Counted from the first letter of the stretch, positions 1-9,982 are shown. The stretch: DNA of 64,000 nt from Picochlorum sp. 'celeri' (GCA_010909725.1 JAACMV010000002.1:1178001-1242000); one strand, 5' to 3'. The notes: generated from the sequence alone by a model not told the origin. Numbers and translations: made by a program.

Positions 1-1
1 T

Positions 2-1189
2 ACAAGCCAATGTGCTCCTCCACCTACATGTGACAATGAGTCGGGAAATAATTTTGATAATTTCATGGACTATAGTCCGGATTCGTGCAAGAAGAGGTTC
101 ACACCAGATCAAATTGCAGTCATGCATGCCACATTGCTTGCTCGAAGACCAGAATGGCTTAAAAAATCAAAGAAGAACAAATCACTTCGGGATATTGCCG
201 TTTCAGAGGAGATTGGAGAGACGTCAAAGACAATTCAAGGAGCATTCATCAGGAGTGAGGATAATAATGTTGACTTGGAACACGTTCAGGGTTGCCCTGC
301 TGACAGCCTCTGGAAAAACGGTTACAAGAGGGGTGGCCCTGGCGTCTTAGGGCAGCCCCAACATGCTGTATACCAACTCGATATCCCAAGCTCTTCCTCT
401 ACATTACGAATAAGCCAATGCCAGTCTTCAGGCGAGGAAGCAACGGTTTCGTTGACATATCTTGAGTGTGAAGAGGATTCCGTGTGCACCTGTCAAATGC
501 TCCAATGTGGTCCAGAGACGGAGTCCAAGCTGAACATGGAAATTTCTCGTGTTCTTGGAGAGGGTCAAGGGAAAGACAGATACCTCATTGTGTCGAACAC
601 TGCACGGTCGGGGGACAATGTCACCTTCAGCCTGGATGCTCGTGTTGACTTGGACCAGACTCAATCTCCACAACATGTTTCCACTCCTTCTCCTGTCAAG
701 AAAACAAAGCAGTGCATATATGGTGGTACATATAAAATTTATGTGCCACGTGGTGCATGCAAGTATAAATATCTGTCAACGCCTGCAGATTGTGGAGCAA
801 CAACAGTGAGACTCAGGTCAAGAAAGCAATTGAAGAATGCTATGTCAGCAGCTTACTGGGATGTACAAACAAAATCCTCGATGGACAAACAAATGAGTAA
901 TTCATCTACCTTACGAAATCATGGGCGAACGAATTGCCCTTCAAAATATTTGGCTGCGCCAAAGTCCTCTCCTTCTATTGGTGGCAAGACATGGACATGG
1001 CGCATTATTCCTGTCAGCAACAAATCCTGCAAAAAAGTCAGATTGGTTGTAGATATCGGACTTCAAAAGAATCAATATGTGAGCGTAAGCCAAACCTGTG
1101 GCTTGGTATTCTCAAAGAGCAAGGCATCAAGTCAGATCTTTGGAGTGAAAGACAGAGATGGCAAGGCACCCAAGCCAGTCCTCATGTGA
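2..1189 (+). CDS. M43 (pappalysin-like) zinc metalloprotease, C-terminal part
   Basis: The gene enters the window already open; the frame runs from base 2 to a TGA at 1187-1189. The first visible residues include a C-D-N-E-S-G-N-N segment and then F-M-D-Y-S-P-D-S-C followed by F-T-P-D-Q, which is the Met-turn and conserved tail of peptidase family M43 (pappalysin/ulilysin type). The HExxHxxGxxH zinc site must lie upstream of the window. About 330 residues follow the catalytic domain: a Cys-containing beta-rich stretch (about 110-230) and a second Cys-rich stretch rich in Tyr, Lys and Ser. I do not recognise these tail domains. Secreted M43 enzymes often carry such adhesive C-termini. The ATG at base 65 is internal, not the start. 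Family call is firm, the tail is not. Confidence 0.75.
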   Translation, partial: TSQCAPPPTCDNESGNNFDNFMDYSPDSCKKRFTPDQIAVMHATLLARRPEWLKKSKKNKSLRDIAVSEEIGETSKTIQGAFIRSEDNNVDLEHVQGCPADSLWKNGYKRGGPGVLGQPQHAVYQLDIPSSSSTLRISQCQSSGEEATVSLTYLECEEDSVCTCQMLQCGPETESKLNMEISRVLGEGQGKDRYLIVSNTARSGDNVTFSLDARVDLDQTQSPQHVSTPSPVKKTKQCIYGGTYKIYVPRGACKYKYLSTPADCGATTVRLRSRKQLKNAMSAAYWDVQTKSSMDKQMSNSSTLRNHGRTNCPSKYLAAPKSSPSIGGKTWTWRIIPVSNKSCKKVRLVVDIGLQKNQYVSVSQTCGLVFSKSKASSQIFGVKDRDGKAPKPVLM

Positions 1190-1508
1190 TTGTGTCCAGA
1201 TGGATATAATGCAATCATTCTACCAGTATACTATCCATGGGCGTTCTCTGTTCAGGGTCCCGCTCATCTTTTTTACTCCAAGATTGCAGTCATCTCTGGA
1301 AGAAAAGGTGTCTTGCAAATTTGATGCAAATTTCTGTGGAGCCAAATCTCCTCAGTACGAATACATGATGTTCTGTTTTTTCCATTTCGAAAGTATACTC
1401 GGAATCAATCAAGAAAACTTCCTCAAATCTTTTCTGTTTCTTTGTTTCAAATTATTGTTCAGGATAATTTCAGTCTCAGACTGACAAGTTTGTTTACTAA
1501 TCTACTTG

Positions 1509-1509
1509 T

Positions 1510-1552
<43 letters not shown>
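1509..1552. repeat. TTTA microsatellite, 11 copies
   Basis: Eleven uninterrupted TTTA units are readable, 44 bp in total, in the 3' flank of the metalloprotease gene. Likely length-polymorphic. Confidence 0.95.
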
Positions 1553-1938
1553 TGACTATTTAAATATCAAGCTTTATTATTATACAGCAGTTTCCTATAA
1601 ACTGATATAGAAAACTGACCAGGGATTCAGATGAATGAATGACCATGAAGTGATGTCAACAAGACTCTGCATGCCGACAAGATGGCAAGCCTTGTCCAAC
1701 AGCATCTCTGCCTCGTAACCTGCATGGAGATCGGGTCAAAAAATACTGATCAAAAACACTTTCAAATTCCATCCGTACACTGACGACCTTGTATATACAA
1801 AATTATTCCTGGAAAGTACCAGATCAATGGCAGCAAGTCAGGGCTTCCTTCCCTGCAGCTGCAGAATAGTCTACTATCTGGTTGATTGATTGCATCAAAT
1901 GCCTGCTACTATCAGTGATCAGGTGTCTTCAAGAGGTA

Positions 1939-1978
1939 CACGTGCCTCCGCATGAGGAGGCACGCCTATCTATAGGCG
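1939..1978. promoter_or_regulatory. Two adjacent inverted repeats with a CACGTG box
   Basis: CGTGCCTCC (1941-1949) pairs perfectly with GGAGGCACG (1956-1964) across a six-base loop. Two of its bases are shared with a second repeat, CGCCTAT (1963-1969) with ATAGGCG (1972-1978). A G-box core CACGTG lies at 1939-1944. They sit about 145-180 bp upstream of the FKBP start. A regulatory role is inference; the repeats themselves are plain. Confidence 0.5.
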
Positions 1979-2121
1979 TAGCTACTCGTGTGCCACATGG
2001 CATGCATGCTGCAGAGTATACCCAGGTAAATCCTCTACAATGAGACGATGAGAGAAAAAATCAGTGGCAGAATTGATCGATCGATCCCCATTATTATAAT
2101 TTTTAATAATTTTTTGTAGCC

Positions 2122-2820
2122 ATGATTACTATACGAACGCATCAGGTGAAGAGGATTGCCCACAAGGAGTCTCTACTCGCTCCACATGGACATGTGAGTC
2201 AAAGGAGAGCTACTCGGATATTCTCATCGGTTAAGAAGGGGAATGGATCAATGAATACTACATCAGATATGAATTTGAGGAGAAAAGAGGTGCTCCAGGC
2301 TGGGATGGCGTTGTTGATGTGGCAAACAGTTGGATGGGATGCTGAGGCAGCAATGCCTCCAGGATTCAAAAAGGATTTGATCAACAAGCGTCGCACTCGA
2401 GAGACGGTAGACCCATCTCTTTTCAAGGATGGCCTAAATGGATTGAAGTATTATGATGTAATTGTTGGAGATGGTGAAGAAGCACGGGAGGGGTCGAGGG
2501 TGGTGGTGCACTTTGATGCCAAGTATAGGGGAATCACATTTGTCACTTCCAGGGTTGGTCAAGGTGTTGCAGGAGGTCAGCCTTTCGGCTTTGATGTAGG
2601 ATCCAAGCCTGGACAGGGAGGTACATTGCGAGGTTTAGATCTGGGTGTTCGAGGGATGAGGGTCGGGGGACAAAGGAAGTTGATTGTTCCTCCTGAACTT
2701 GCGTATGGATCCAAGGGATTCGGAGAGATTCCGCCGAATGCAGAGCTCATCATTGATGTACAATTGCTCAGCATCAAGACAAGTGCAATCGGTACACAAG
2801 TGAAGCTAGTTGAGGGGTGA
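2122..2820 (+). CDS. Thylakoid lumen FKBP-type prolyl isomerase (FKBP18-like)
   Basis: 232 residues. The C-terminal half (about 110-225) is an FKBP domain: G-S-R-V-V-V-H-F, then G-G-T-L-R-G-L-D-L-G-V-R-G-M-R-V-G-G, V-P-P-E-L-A-Y-G-S-K-G and I-P-P-N-A, the usual FKBP landmarks. The N-terminus is Arg/Ser-rich, then a twin-arginine segment R-R-K-E-V-L with a hydrophobic stretch ending in A-E-A-A, which fits a chloroplast transit peptide followed by a Tat-type lumen signal. The tail (S-I-K-T-S-A-I-G-T-Q-V-K-L-V-E-G) and the motif G-L-K-Y-Y-D-V resemble plant FKBP18. It probably folds lumenal proteins; catalytic activity is often weak in lumen FKBPs. Its stop faces that of FtsHi, 57 bp away. A TGTAA element follows at about 2868. 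Confidence 0.85.
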   Translation: MITIRTHQVKRIAHKESLLAPHGHVSQRRATRIFSSVKKGNGSMNTTSDMNLRRKEVLQAGMALLMWQTVGWDAEAAMPPGFKKDLINKRRTRETVDPSLFKDGLNGLKYYDVIVGDGEEAREGSRVVVHFDAKYRGITFVTSRVGQGVAGGQPFGFDVGSKPGQGGTLRGLDLGVRGMRVGGQRKLIVPPELAYGSKGFGEIPPNAELIIDVQLLSIKTSAIGTQVKLVEG

Positions 2821-2877
2821 TAATTGAGACACGTCGTGTTGAACAGGGCCTGTCGTTGTATGTATTGTGTGTAATGG

Positions 2878-5406
2878 TTACAAGAAGACATCTCTGTTCT
2901 GCTGGCGAATTTTCAAATCTTCCTCGTTCGCATATTGTTCAACTATTTCCCGGACACGGTGCCCTGTGATGGTATCATTCTGCATAAGCTCTTCTATGAG
3001 GGCGTCCAGAGCTTGCCTGTTTCGTGACAACATTGCCTTGGCCTGTGAGTACGAGTCTTCAAGCATGCTCTTCATCCTCTTGTTTGCTTCATCCTGAAGT
3101 TCAGGAGACACAAATTTGGGGACAATTTGGACCAGGGAACGGGTACCTTGCCTGCATCAATCACATGTACGATATTAGAATACACGCCAAAACTCAAATG
3201 AATAATATAAATCCATCACAACGTACGTTTTGGGAATAGAAAGGGTTCTTGGGCCAATTGTATCACCTGGACTCATCGCAGTTGACACGACTAATTTTGT
3301 GACTATTCTTCGGGCCATGACCAATCTTCGCTGCTGCATTGTGGACATTTCATCCTCCCCATAGTATATTTCTTCTGCTGCTCGTCCAGCAAGGACTGTG
3401 AGTAGTTGCTCTTCTAGATACCGTTTCGTAAAAGCTTGGGTAAGTTCTCTCCCTTCGTTCGCCTTGACGACTGTCTGTCCGAATGGGAATTTCTCACGGG
3501 GTACAATAGTCACCAATACAATTGGTTCAATTGCGGGAAGCAAGGTACACAACAAGGCAGTAGATGCCTCCATGACTGCCAAGCGTCTCCTGGCTGTATC
3601 ACTGTACCTACCTCTTTCTGGACCCAAGCGTTCTATCTCTAGGGCTTTCATTACATCTTCCGTTTTTATTTCTTCTCTCTCTCTTTGTGTCGCTACTGTG
3701 GCTGCCATGTTCACCAAATTCGCAAGTTGAGCTCCACTGTACTGCCGTGTCTCAAATGCAATTTCGTGCAGATCAATTTCAGGATCGTGTGGACGACCAG
3801 AGAGATGGACATTTAAGATATCAATCCTACCCTGATAATCTGGGAGCGGTACCATGACACTCCTATCAAATCTACCTGGCCTGATCAATGCAGGGTCCAA
3901 CACATCCTTCCTGTTGGTGGCTGCCATCACGACAACCTGGGATTCTGAATCGAAACCATCCATTTCAGACAACATTTGATTCAGCGTCTGATCTCTCTCG
4001 TCATTACCCTGTGCTCCGCCCCGAATCCTTCCAACAGAATCAATTTCATCGATAAAGATGATGGCAGGGGCCATCGATCTAGCAGTTGCAAACAAATCTC
4101 TCACTCGTGCTGCACCAACTCCGACAAACATTTCCACAAACTCGGACGCATTTAGGGATAAGAAAGCTACTCCCGCCTCGCCAGCCACAGCCCTGGCTAG
4201 CAACGTTTTCCCAGTACCAGGTGGCCCACACAAGAGCACACCCCGTGGTATCCTTGATCCACTGGCTTTGAATCGCTCCGGCTTTCTAAAGAAATCAACA
4301 ATCTCCTCTAGTTCTATTTTAGCATCTCCTATTCCTGCAATATCATCGAAGAAGACGACATCCTTTGCATCTGTATATTGCAATTTCACCCCCTTGAGAT
4401 CCTTCTGTGCTTTTTTCAGTTTCCTCAGCCTTTCCGGATCCTGCGCTTTTTGAACCTTGACAGTCTTCATTTTCCTAAACTCTTCTGCCTGAGCATTTGG
4501 ATCGTTCTCAGCCTGAGCCTCTTTCATCTTTCGTCGAAACTCCTCCTCATCCGCCAACTGAGACTCAGCATCTGTATTGTAGACTCCCTTGCTCGAGTCG
4601 TCTTCGCTCATCACCTTTGCAACAACCGCATCAATCTGATCTCTATCCACTTGAATCCCCGCCTTGGACGCCTTATCATACATTTCTTCAGCAGACCATC
4701 CCTGTGCCACCAACACCTCTGCATCCACCAGGAACTGGTCAGCACGCTCCTCAGCCTCCTTCCTCTTCCTCTCAGCTGCCTCCACCTCTTTAATTTTTAA
4801 TCTATCTTCTGCATCCCCTTTCTTCCATTTCATATAGGTCGTAGCCAAGTATACTGCCCCAACAGCCACATATGGCATCACATTCACCAGAAATGATGAC
4901 ACACCTGCTGTCAACCCCTTTGAGGGATTCAGCTGAGCCATCGTCGGTGGAGCGGGTAATCGAGACCCCTTCACAGCATGCGTTTCCATGGCATAGGATA
5001 AGCGAGCATCATCCGGAGGAAACACCGCCTGAGCAACCTTGCCACCATCCTTGAAACGAACCAAACAAGGCCCCTCCAAAAACTCATGCCCTCTCTGGGT
5101 AAAAAACGCCACCTCCTCCACCTTTTCCTCTCGAATAGCTTGTAATAGTTCAGAATATCCTAGTTTTTTATGTACAACCGGCAATCCATACGTGCCTTCG
5201 TATAAATACTGCTTCGCCGTAGCCATGACCCGAATGTTCCCAATTGGCCTTCCGATTCGACGACAGGAAGCGATTCGCATGCTTTTATGCATCATAGTCC
5301 CATTCAAAATGCGTGTCTGCACTCGATGGCTCTGCTGACTGACAACAGTAGCCATTCGTGGTCTACCCATGAAGGAGTACCGCTGATACTGGCAGAGATT
5401 CCCCAT
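2878..5406 (-). CDS. Inactive plastid FtsH homologue (FtsHi), AAA ATPase
   Basis: Two exons: 5406-3227 and 3151-2878, joined across a 75-bp intron (donor GTACGT, acceptor TGCAG), giving 817 residues. The unspliced frame would end in an unrelated tail; splicing restores S-I-P-K-T-Q-G-T-R and a helical C-terminus. A transit-peptide-like N-terminus is followed by a membrane segment (about 169-190) and a long charged helical region. Then comes the AAA core: Walker A GPPGTGKT at 394-401, Walker B IIFIDE at 449-454, and the arginine-finger region [18 protein letters not shown]. Where active FtsH has HEXXH, this protein has M-E-A-S-T (612-616), so it cannot bind the catalytic zinc. FtsHi proteins form part of the ATPase motor complex at the chloroplast inner envelope that drives protein import in plants; that role is inferred by homology. 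Which FtsHi (1-5) it is remains open; the AAA core reads closest to FtsHi1. Confidence 0.88.
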
Positions 5407-5671
5407 CGATGATATCTAGACTACTAAACACATACAAATGTGGTTATACTATAGCGACAGTGACGACTGTATGGCATGCATAAGGATGAAACATGTTCTG
5501 TTTTAAAGACTTTAATAAGGAGTGTTTTGTTTGCCTCTTGTTCTGGCATCTATTTCTTATTCAACAAAAAGTAAATTATGATAATTTCTTCCACAAATAA
5601 ATGCATGTAACTCTGTATTGGAGAGGTGATGGTCGGTAAGGGGCGACGATATTTTTAAAATTCCCTCATTC

Positions 5672-7285
5672 ATGAATTCTGCTGTTCGCCGAGGGAGTTT
5701 ACATGGAACATCATCTTTTAACACCGAAAGATTGAGGAGACGATCCATGTATCATGCTGTGTGTGGAACAGAGGCTGTTGGACTGAGGAGACTCATGTTG
5801 TTGAGGCCTGCTGTGTTTCTCTTGGGGCCAGTGGGACGTGAGCATAGTATTCGTGCATCTGGAACGAGGACAGGTTATACATCATTACATGGGGAAGAGA
5901 GTAGTGATGACCATCAGAGAAAAAGGAATGCAGCATTTGTGTCGAAGCAGTGGACAGTCCCACGGACAAGCTTGGCACACTACCCAGAAGAGACGAGGCA
6001 AGTGATCCAGAATCAACAGCGGGAGCGGCAGCAGAACGAGCCATCAATTGAGTTAGATACGGTATTGGCTGCTTTAGAATATGAACGAAACAGAGGGTAT
6101 GTGGACTTTGTGGGTCGAAGTGGAGATCATTTCTCTCAATGGATGTGTCGCCAGTTGCAACATGTGTTGGAGGATGTGAGAGATGTGGCAGATGTAGCAG
6201 ATGTCGGTGCTATTGAGGGGGTGATCGCTATGCTGGGGAATCAGTATGGTAGATCGGTTGATCGAAGAGAGCACATTGTAGACCGATGTGCTTGGGCTGT
6301 TGGGAAACTGAAAAAGTACAGGGAGCAGCAGGCAGAGGAAGAGGAAAGAAGCAGGAGGAATATAGTCACTGCGGAAGTGTCTGTTGACCATGGAATGTCA
6401 ACAGCTCCTGAGGAGGAATCTGGAGTGAAAAAGAAGAAGATTAAGCAATCGACCATTGATTTTCGGAATGAGTTTATGCAAAAGGCCATGTCCTCGACTC
6501 ATGAGCCAGATAGTGTGAACAGTTTGGAGGGGGAGCAAAGGACAGAATTGTGGCGGAGCTTGAGGGACAGGAGACTGACAGCATCTGCATTCTCCAAAGC
6601 TTTAGGTTTTTTTCCTGGAGATCGAATATCTTTATGGGAGGAGAAAATTGGCATTCGGGAGCCTTTTAAAGGGAATGATGCTACTAGGTGGGGAACAAAG
6701 AATGAGGCACGAGCCTTGCTGACGTACGAGAAGCTGACTGGGCAGCACGTCGAATCATGTATGTTTAAAGTAAAAAAGGATGATGTGGTACATGATTGGC
6801 TCGGAGCATCGCCCGATGGACTTGTGGCTGGATTGGGTCTGTCAATGCAGGACCAGGACCCATCGGGACCTGGCATTCTAGAAATCAAATGTCCATATAA
6901 TAAAGGTCATCCAGAGCTTGCAACTCCGCCAAACAGGGCAATATGGTATTACATGCCTCAAATACAGGGTTTGATGGATGTGTTCGACCGGGAATGGTGC
7001 TCTCTTTATATTTGGACCCCAAATCATGGGAGTTCATCGTTTGTCATTGATAGGGACAGAGAATACTGGGGAGCATGCTTTGATGTCCTCGCTGAATTTT
7101 GGTGGGCCCACACCGTGCCTGCGAGACAAGCACGTGATGCACGACATCAAGATGTGACAGATAATGAATGGATACAGTACAAGCCCACGGAGATCCATCC
7201 AACATCAGAGATGCTGAGGGATTGGAGTAAGAAGATGGCTTGGAGTGCACCAGGAAGGATATTCCAGCATGTTGACATATCATGA
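5672..7285 (+). CDS. YqaJ-family (lambda-exonuclease-like) nuclease with organelle presequence
   Basis: 537 residues, one exon. Residues about 290-475 form a YqaJ/lambda-exonuclease PD-(D/E)XK domain: R-D-R-R-L-T-A-S at the start, W-G-T-K-N-E-A (Glu345), G-A-S-P-D-G (Asp382) and E-I-K-C-P (Glu404, Lys406), followed by Y-Y-M-P-Q-I-Q-G-L-M, all typical of the family. The catalytic set looks complete, so an active 5'-3' exonuclease or nickase is likely. The first 65 residues are rich in Arg and Ser with few acids, which suggests mitochondrial or chloroplast import. Residues 120-290 are charged and partly helical with no known domain. Plants and algae carry such nuclear YqaJ genes of presumed phage or bacterial origin. 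Its role may be organelle DNA repair or recombination; that is inference. Confidence 0.8.
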   Translation: MNSAVRRGSLHGTSSFNTERLRRRSMYHAVCGTEAVGLRRLMLLRPAVFLLGPVGREHSIRASGTRTGYTSLHGEESSDDHQRKRNAAFVSKQWTVPRTSLAHYPEETRQVIQNQQRERQQNEPSIELDTVLAALEYERNRGYVDFVGRSGDHFSQWMCRQLQHVLEDVRDVADVADVGAIEGVIAMLGNQYGRSVDRREHIVDRCAWAVGKLKKYREQQAEEEERSRRNIVTAEVSVDHGMSTAPEEESGVKKKKIKQSTIDFRNEFMQKAMSSTHEPDSVNSLEGEQRTELWRSLRDRRLTASAFSKALGFFPGDRISLWEEKIGIREPFKGNDATRWGTKNEARALLTYEKLTGQHVESCMFKVKKDDVVHDWLGASPDGLVAGLGLSMQDQDPSGPGILEIKCPYNKGHPELATPPNRAIWYYMPQIQGLMDVFDREWCSLYIWTPNHGSSSFVIDRDREYWGACFDVLAEFWWAHTVPARQARDARHQDVTDNEWIQYKPTEIHPTSEMLRDWSKKMAWSAPGRIFQHVDIS

Positions 7286-7561
7286 CTCGATTTAGTAGGA
7301 TTCTTGATCTTTTTATCACAGTGGATTTCTCAAGATATACTGTTTGCAAAGCCAGGTGTGCATGCAGATGGGTGCATCATCCGTTTGTACAAACATCAAT
7401 GGGGCATGCAGAAATTTTCTAGGAATGTGTGAAATCCGAGTCAGCGTCTGGTCAGAATCTCAAACATTCTGGTCTTCATCCTAAATGAGTAGAGTTTATT
7501 TGGAGAGAACACATTAAGATAATCGTCATCACAATCGCAGCTGAGTTTACTCAGATTGACA

Positions 7562-9021
7562 ATGTTGGGTGTGTTCCTTGTGTGTATTTTGATCCTGGCC
7601 AAACAGTGCCAGGCCAAGTTTTTCTGGCACGGTGCGTACTTGTTTGGATACTACTGTACCATTCGATTGAGAACATTGCAACTGATTTGACAGTTTTTCT
7701 GTGGATTTCAACACTGTGCTCTCCTGGATAGGACTTGCTCGGTGACAACCACAACGGATCTCCTGGTGCCAACCTAGAGTTTGCCAGATGCCCTGTACTA
7801 ATCTAATTCTTATGGAATATAGTGAATCTACATAACCTCTCACCAGAGCCAGATGCCCTCTTCTACCTTGGCCCCAATAATGTGACTGTCCTTTGCCCTC
7901 AGGCAGAAGTCGGTGAAACTGGGCTTGTTGAGGGGGTTTCCTATACGAAAAGAGACAGGGAGGGAATCTTATCACTTCTTCAAGATGACCAGAACAATCC
8001 TGAACTTGCGACAACATGTACGTCTGGGATTACAAATATGGCTCGACTGTTTGAAGGGGCATCATCTTTTGAACAGAACTTGATTCGCTGGGACACCAGC
8101 CAAGTGACGGACACGAGTGGGATGTTCCTTGGAGCCTCCCTCTTCAACTTTTTTCCAGGTCTTTGGGATACTAGCAAGGTGAAATCGATGAAGCAAATGT
8201 TTGCTGGAGCATCGTCTTTTAATGAGTATATTGGTGATTGGGACACATCCTCTGTCCAGGACATGAGTGGCATGTTTGCAGGAGCTTCATCTTTTAATTC
8301 GTACATTGGCGATTGGGATACCTCCTCCGTACAAGATATGAATAGCATGTTTGCAGGAGCTGCTTCATTTAACTTTTACATTGGCAACTGGAATACATCA
8401 TACGTTCAGGATATGAGAGATATGTTTGCCGGTGCAGCTTCTTACAATGTGTATAATGGAGACTGGGATACATCTTCGGTACAAGATATGAGTGGCATGT
8501 TTTCTGGGGCGTCGTCCTTTAATCAGTATGTAGGAAACTGGGACACATCCTCAGTCCAGGATATGAGTCGCATGTTTGCTGGCGCCACGTCTTTCAATGT
8601 ATACAATGGAGATTGGGACACATCAGCCGTGAAGTCAATGAAACAAATGTTTGCTGATGCGTCGTCTTTTAATGAGTACATTGGGAATTGGGACACATCC
8701 TCAGTCCAGGACATGAGTGGCATGTTTGCAAATGCCAATGAATTCAACTCTTTCATAGGCAACTTTGACACATCCAAAGTCACAGACATGTCATACATGT
8801 TTTCAGGAGCATCTTCCTTCAACAACTACATTGGGGATTGGGACACAAGTCAGGTGGCAAACATGGATTTCATGTTCTTCGATGCAGCAACCTTCACACA
8901 AACAGTATCACCTTGGTGCGTGGAGAAGATTTCAGAAAAGCCTGAAGGATTTGACACAGGAAGTGGATTTGAAAACGATGCAGCATTGCAGCCATCCTGG
9001 GGAGCAGCGTGCAACAGATAA
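7562..9021 (+). CDS. Secreted BspA-like (DUF285) repeat protein
   Basis: Exon 2 (7823-9021) carries an N-terminal region with N-V-T-V-L-C-P-Q-A and G-V-S-Y-T-K-R, then eleven 25-residue repeats of the form [23 protein letters not shown] plus a degenerate twelfth unit. This is the BspA/DUF285 repeat, a right-handed solenoid found in surface proteins. No ATG opens this frame; it begins at a possible acceptor AG (7821-7822) preceded by TACTAAT. I therefore propose a first exon at 7562-7631 encoding a hydrophobic signal peptide ([12 protein letters not shown]) with donor GTGCGT; the phase fits and the total is 422 residues. The intron (191 bp) is longer than its neighbours, so exon 1 is less certain than exon 2. 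Probable role: adhesion or extracellular matrix. Confidence 0.72.
8053..8880 (+). repeat. Eleven 75-bp coding tandem repeats (DUF285)
   Basis: The 75-bp units are in frame and encode 25 residues each. Units 2-3 (about 8182-8280) and units 8-9 (about 8629-8730) are far more alike than other pairs: both read [13 protein letters not shown] and [11 protein letters not shown]. This indicates a past duplication of a multi-unit block inside the gene. Confidence 0.9.
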
Positions 9022-9289
9022 ACAACCTTGTGCCACTGATCAATTCAACCAGTCATATCTCGATTGAAATTTTTGTTTCAGACAGGCATTTGACGATCTT
9101 GGGTAACGACAGGTCAGTGAAACCTTACAATACGACATTCCTTGTAACAAGACCAAAAAAAAAGTGAGCTCCTCCTAGTTCAAGCCAGCCAAGATGACTC
9201 CCACAATGTAAGCGACTCCCTGGATGCCTCTGAGTATATATTACATCATATTATGTATTTAATATCATTAATACGTCAATAAAGTGAGC
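9022..9289. other. Intergenic, nothing recognised
   Basis: AT-rich spacer between the repeat protein and a small predicted membrane protein. It contains a poly-A stretch and TA-rich sequence near 9235-9280 that could serve as promoter. No open frame is convincing. Confidence 0.5.
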
Positions 9290-9475
9290 ATGGGATGGTC
9301 CCCGACGAAGAAGAGACTGGTCGCATCCCTTTCCATACTTACTTGGGCAGCCGCACTGCAGCTGCATATGTACTATTTGCAACGCACTGACGAATTCAAG
9401 GCAAAGTTTCCGGATTTAGCTCCTGAAGAAACGCTTCGGGTGAGTGTGAAGGGGAAAAATTCCGAGGAACGATAG
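9290..9475 (+). CDS. Small single-span membrane protein, uncharacterised
   Basis: A possible 61-residue protein starting M-G-W-S-P-T-K-K-R. After the basic start there is one hydrophobic segment (about 12-28, S-L-S-I-L-T-W-A-A-A-L), then a charged tail. This layout fits a small mitochondrial or ER membrane subunit or assembly factor, but I do not recognise a family. It ends 63 bp before the DPH4 start on the same strand. The short length makes it uncertain; conservation in a relative would settle it. Confidence 0.35.
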   Translation: MGWSPTKKRLVASLSILTWAAALQLHMYYLQRTDEFKAKFPDLAPEETLRVSVKGKNSEER

Positions 9476-9538
9476 ACAACGGTTTGAAGCCTTGGTAAGA
9501 GCCTTCTACACACGCCTGTTGAGGGCAGATGCTACACA

Positions 9539-9982
9539 ATGCGGCACATTGACAACACCGAAGCGGACTATTATGGTATCTTGGGTGTATCAAGGGGGGC
9601 TACAGATGAAGAAATAAAGCAAGGATACAAATCTGCCATTCTGGGGGCACACCCAGATAAAGCACAGGCCATGTCAGGGCATGAAAAAGCATCAGAGAAT
9701 ATTAAGCGGATACGGGAAGCGTACGGCATTCTTAAAAACGCTGAGACGAGAGCAGCATATGATAAGGAAATAGGTCGACAGGAAGCATATGCCCATGTAG
9801 ATGATGTGTATGTGCACATCCAATTGTCGGATATGGATCATTGTGATGGAAGTTGTAGATATCCTTGTCGCTGTGGAGACTCCTTCGTCATTGAAGAGTG
9901 CGACATTCGAGATATAGGGAGCGATACAGAGTGTATATTACAGTGTCCATCATGTTCTCTCATGGCACACCTGGCAATGTAA
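9539..9982 (+). CDS. DPH4: Diphthamide biosynthesis protein 4 (J-domain, CSL zinc finger)
   Basis: 147 residues. Residues 10-75 form a J domain: Y-Y-G-I-L-G-V, the HPD motif at 38-40, and A-Y-G-I-L-K-N-A-E-T-R-A-A-Y-D. It is followed by a CSL/DPH-type zinc finger: V-D-D-V-Y-V-H-I-Q-L-S-D-M, C-R-Y-P-C-R-C-G, then C-P-S-C-S. This J plus CSL order identifies DPH4 (DNAJC24), which supplies iron/electrons for the first step of diphthamide synthesis on elongation factor 2 with DPH1-DPH3. The stop codon overlaps TGTAA, and NUF2 ends only 11 bp beyond on the other strand. Confidence 0.9.
   Translation: MRHIDNTEADYYGILGVSRGATDEEIKQGYKSAILGAHPDKAQAMSGHEKASENIKRIREAYGILKNAETRAAYDKEIGRQEAYAHVDDVYVHIQLSDMDHCDGSCRYPCRCGDSFVIEECDIRDIGSDTECILQCPSCSLMAHLAM

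Larger units (their letters stand above)
1190..2121. other. Intergenic, 932 bp, no convincing gene
   Basis: A frame at 1158-1484 is AT-rich, low in complexity and resembles no family, so I do not call it. The region holds a TTTA microsatellite (1509-1552), a 12-nt perfect palindrome CTGCAGCTGCAG (1853-1864), two neighbouring hairpin-forming inverted repeats (1941-1978), and GATCGATCGATC (2075-2086). It contains the 3' end of the metalloprotease gene and the promoter of the FKBP gene. Confidence 0.6.

Noticed and set aside
1158..1484. Open frame after the metalloprotease stop
   Set aside because: AT-rich, overlaps the previous gene's end in another frame, and has no family features.
7547..8017. 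Long minus-strand frame over the repeat-protein exon 1 region
   Set aside because: It overlaps the supported plus-strand gene, has no recognisable domain, and its sequence is the complement of coding and intron DNA.
8053..8880. Regular 75-bp units resembling an array such as CRISPR
   Set aside because: The units are in frame, encode DUF285 repeats and have no unique spacers.
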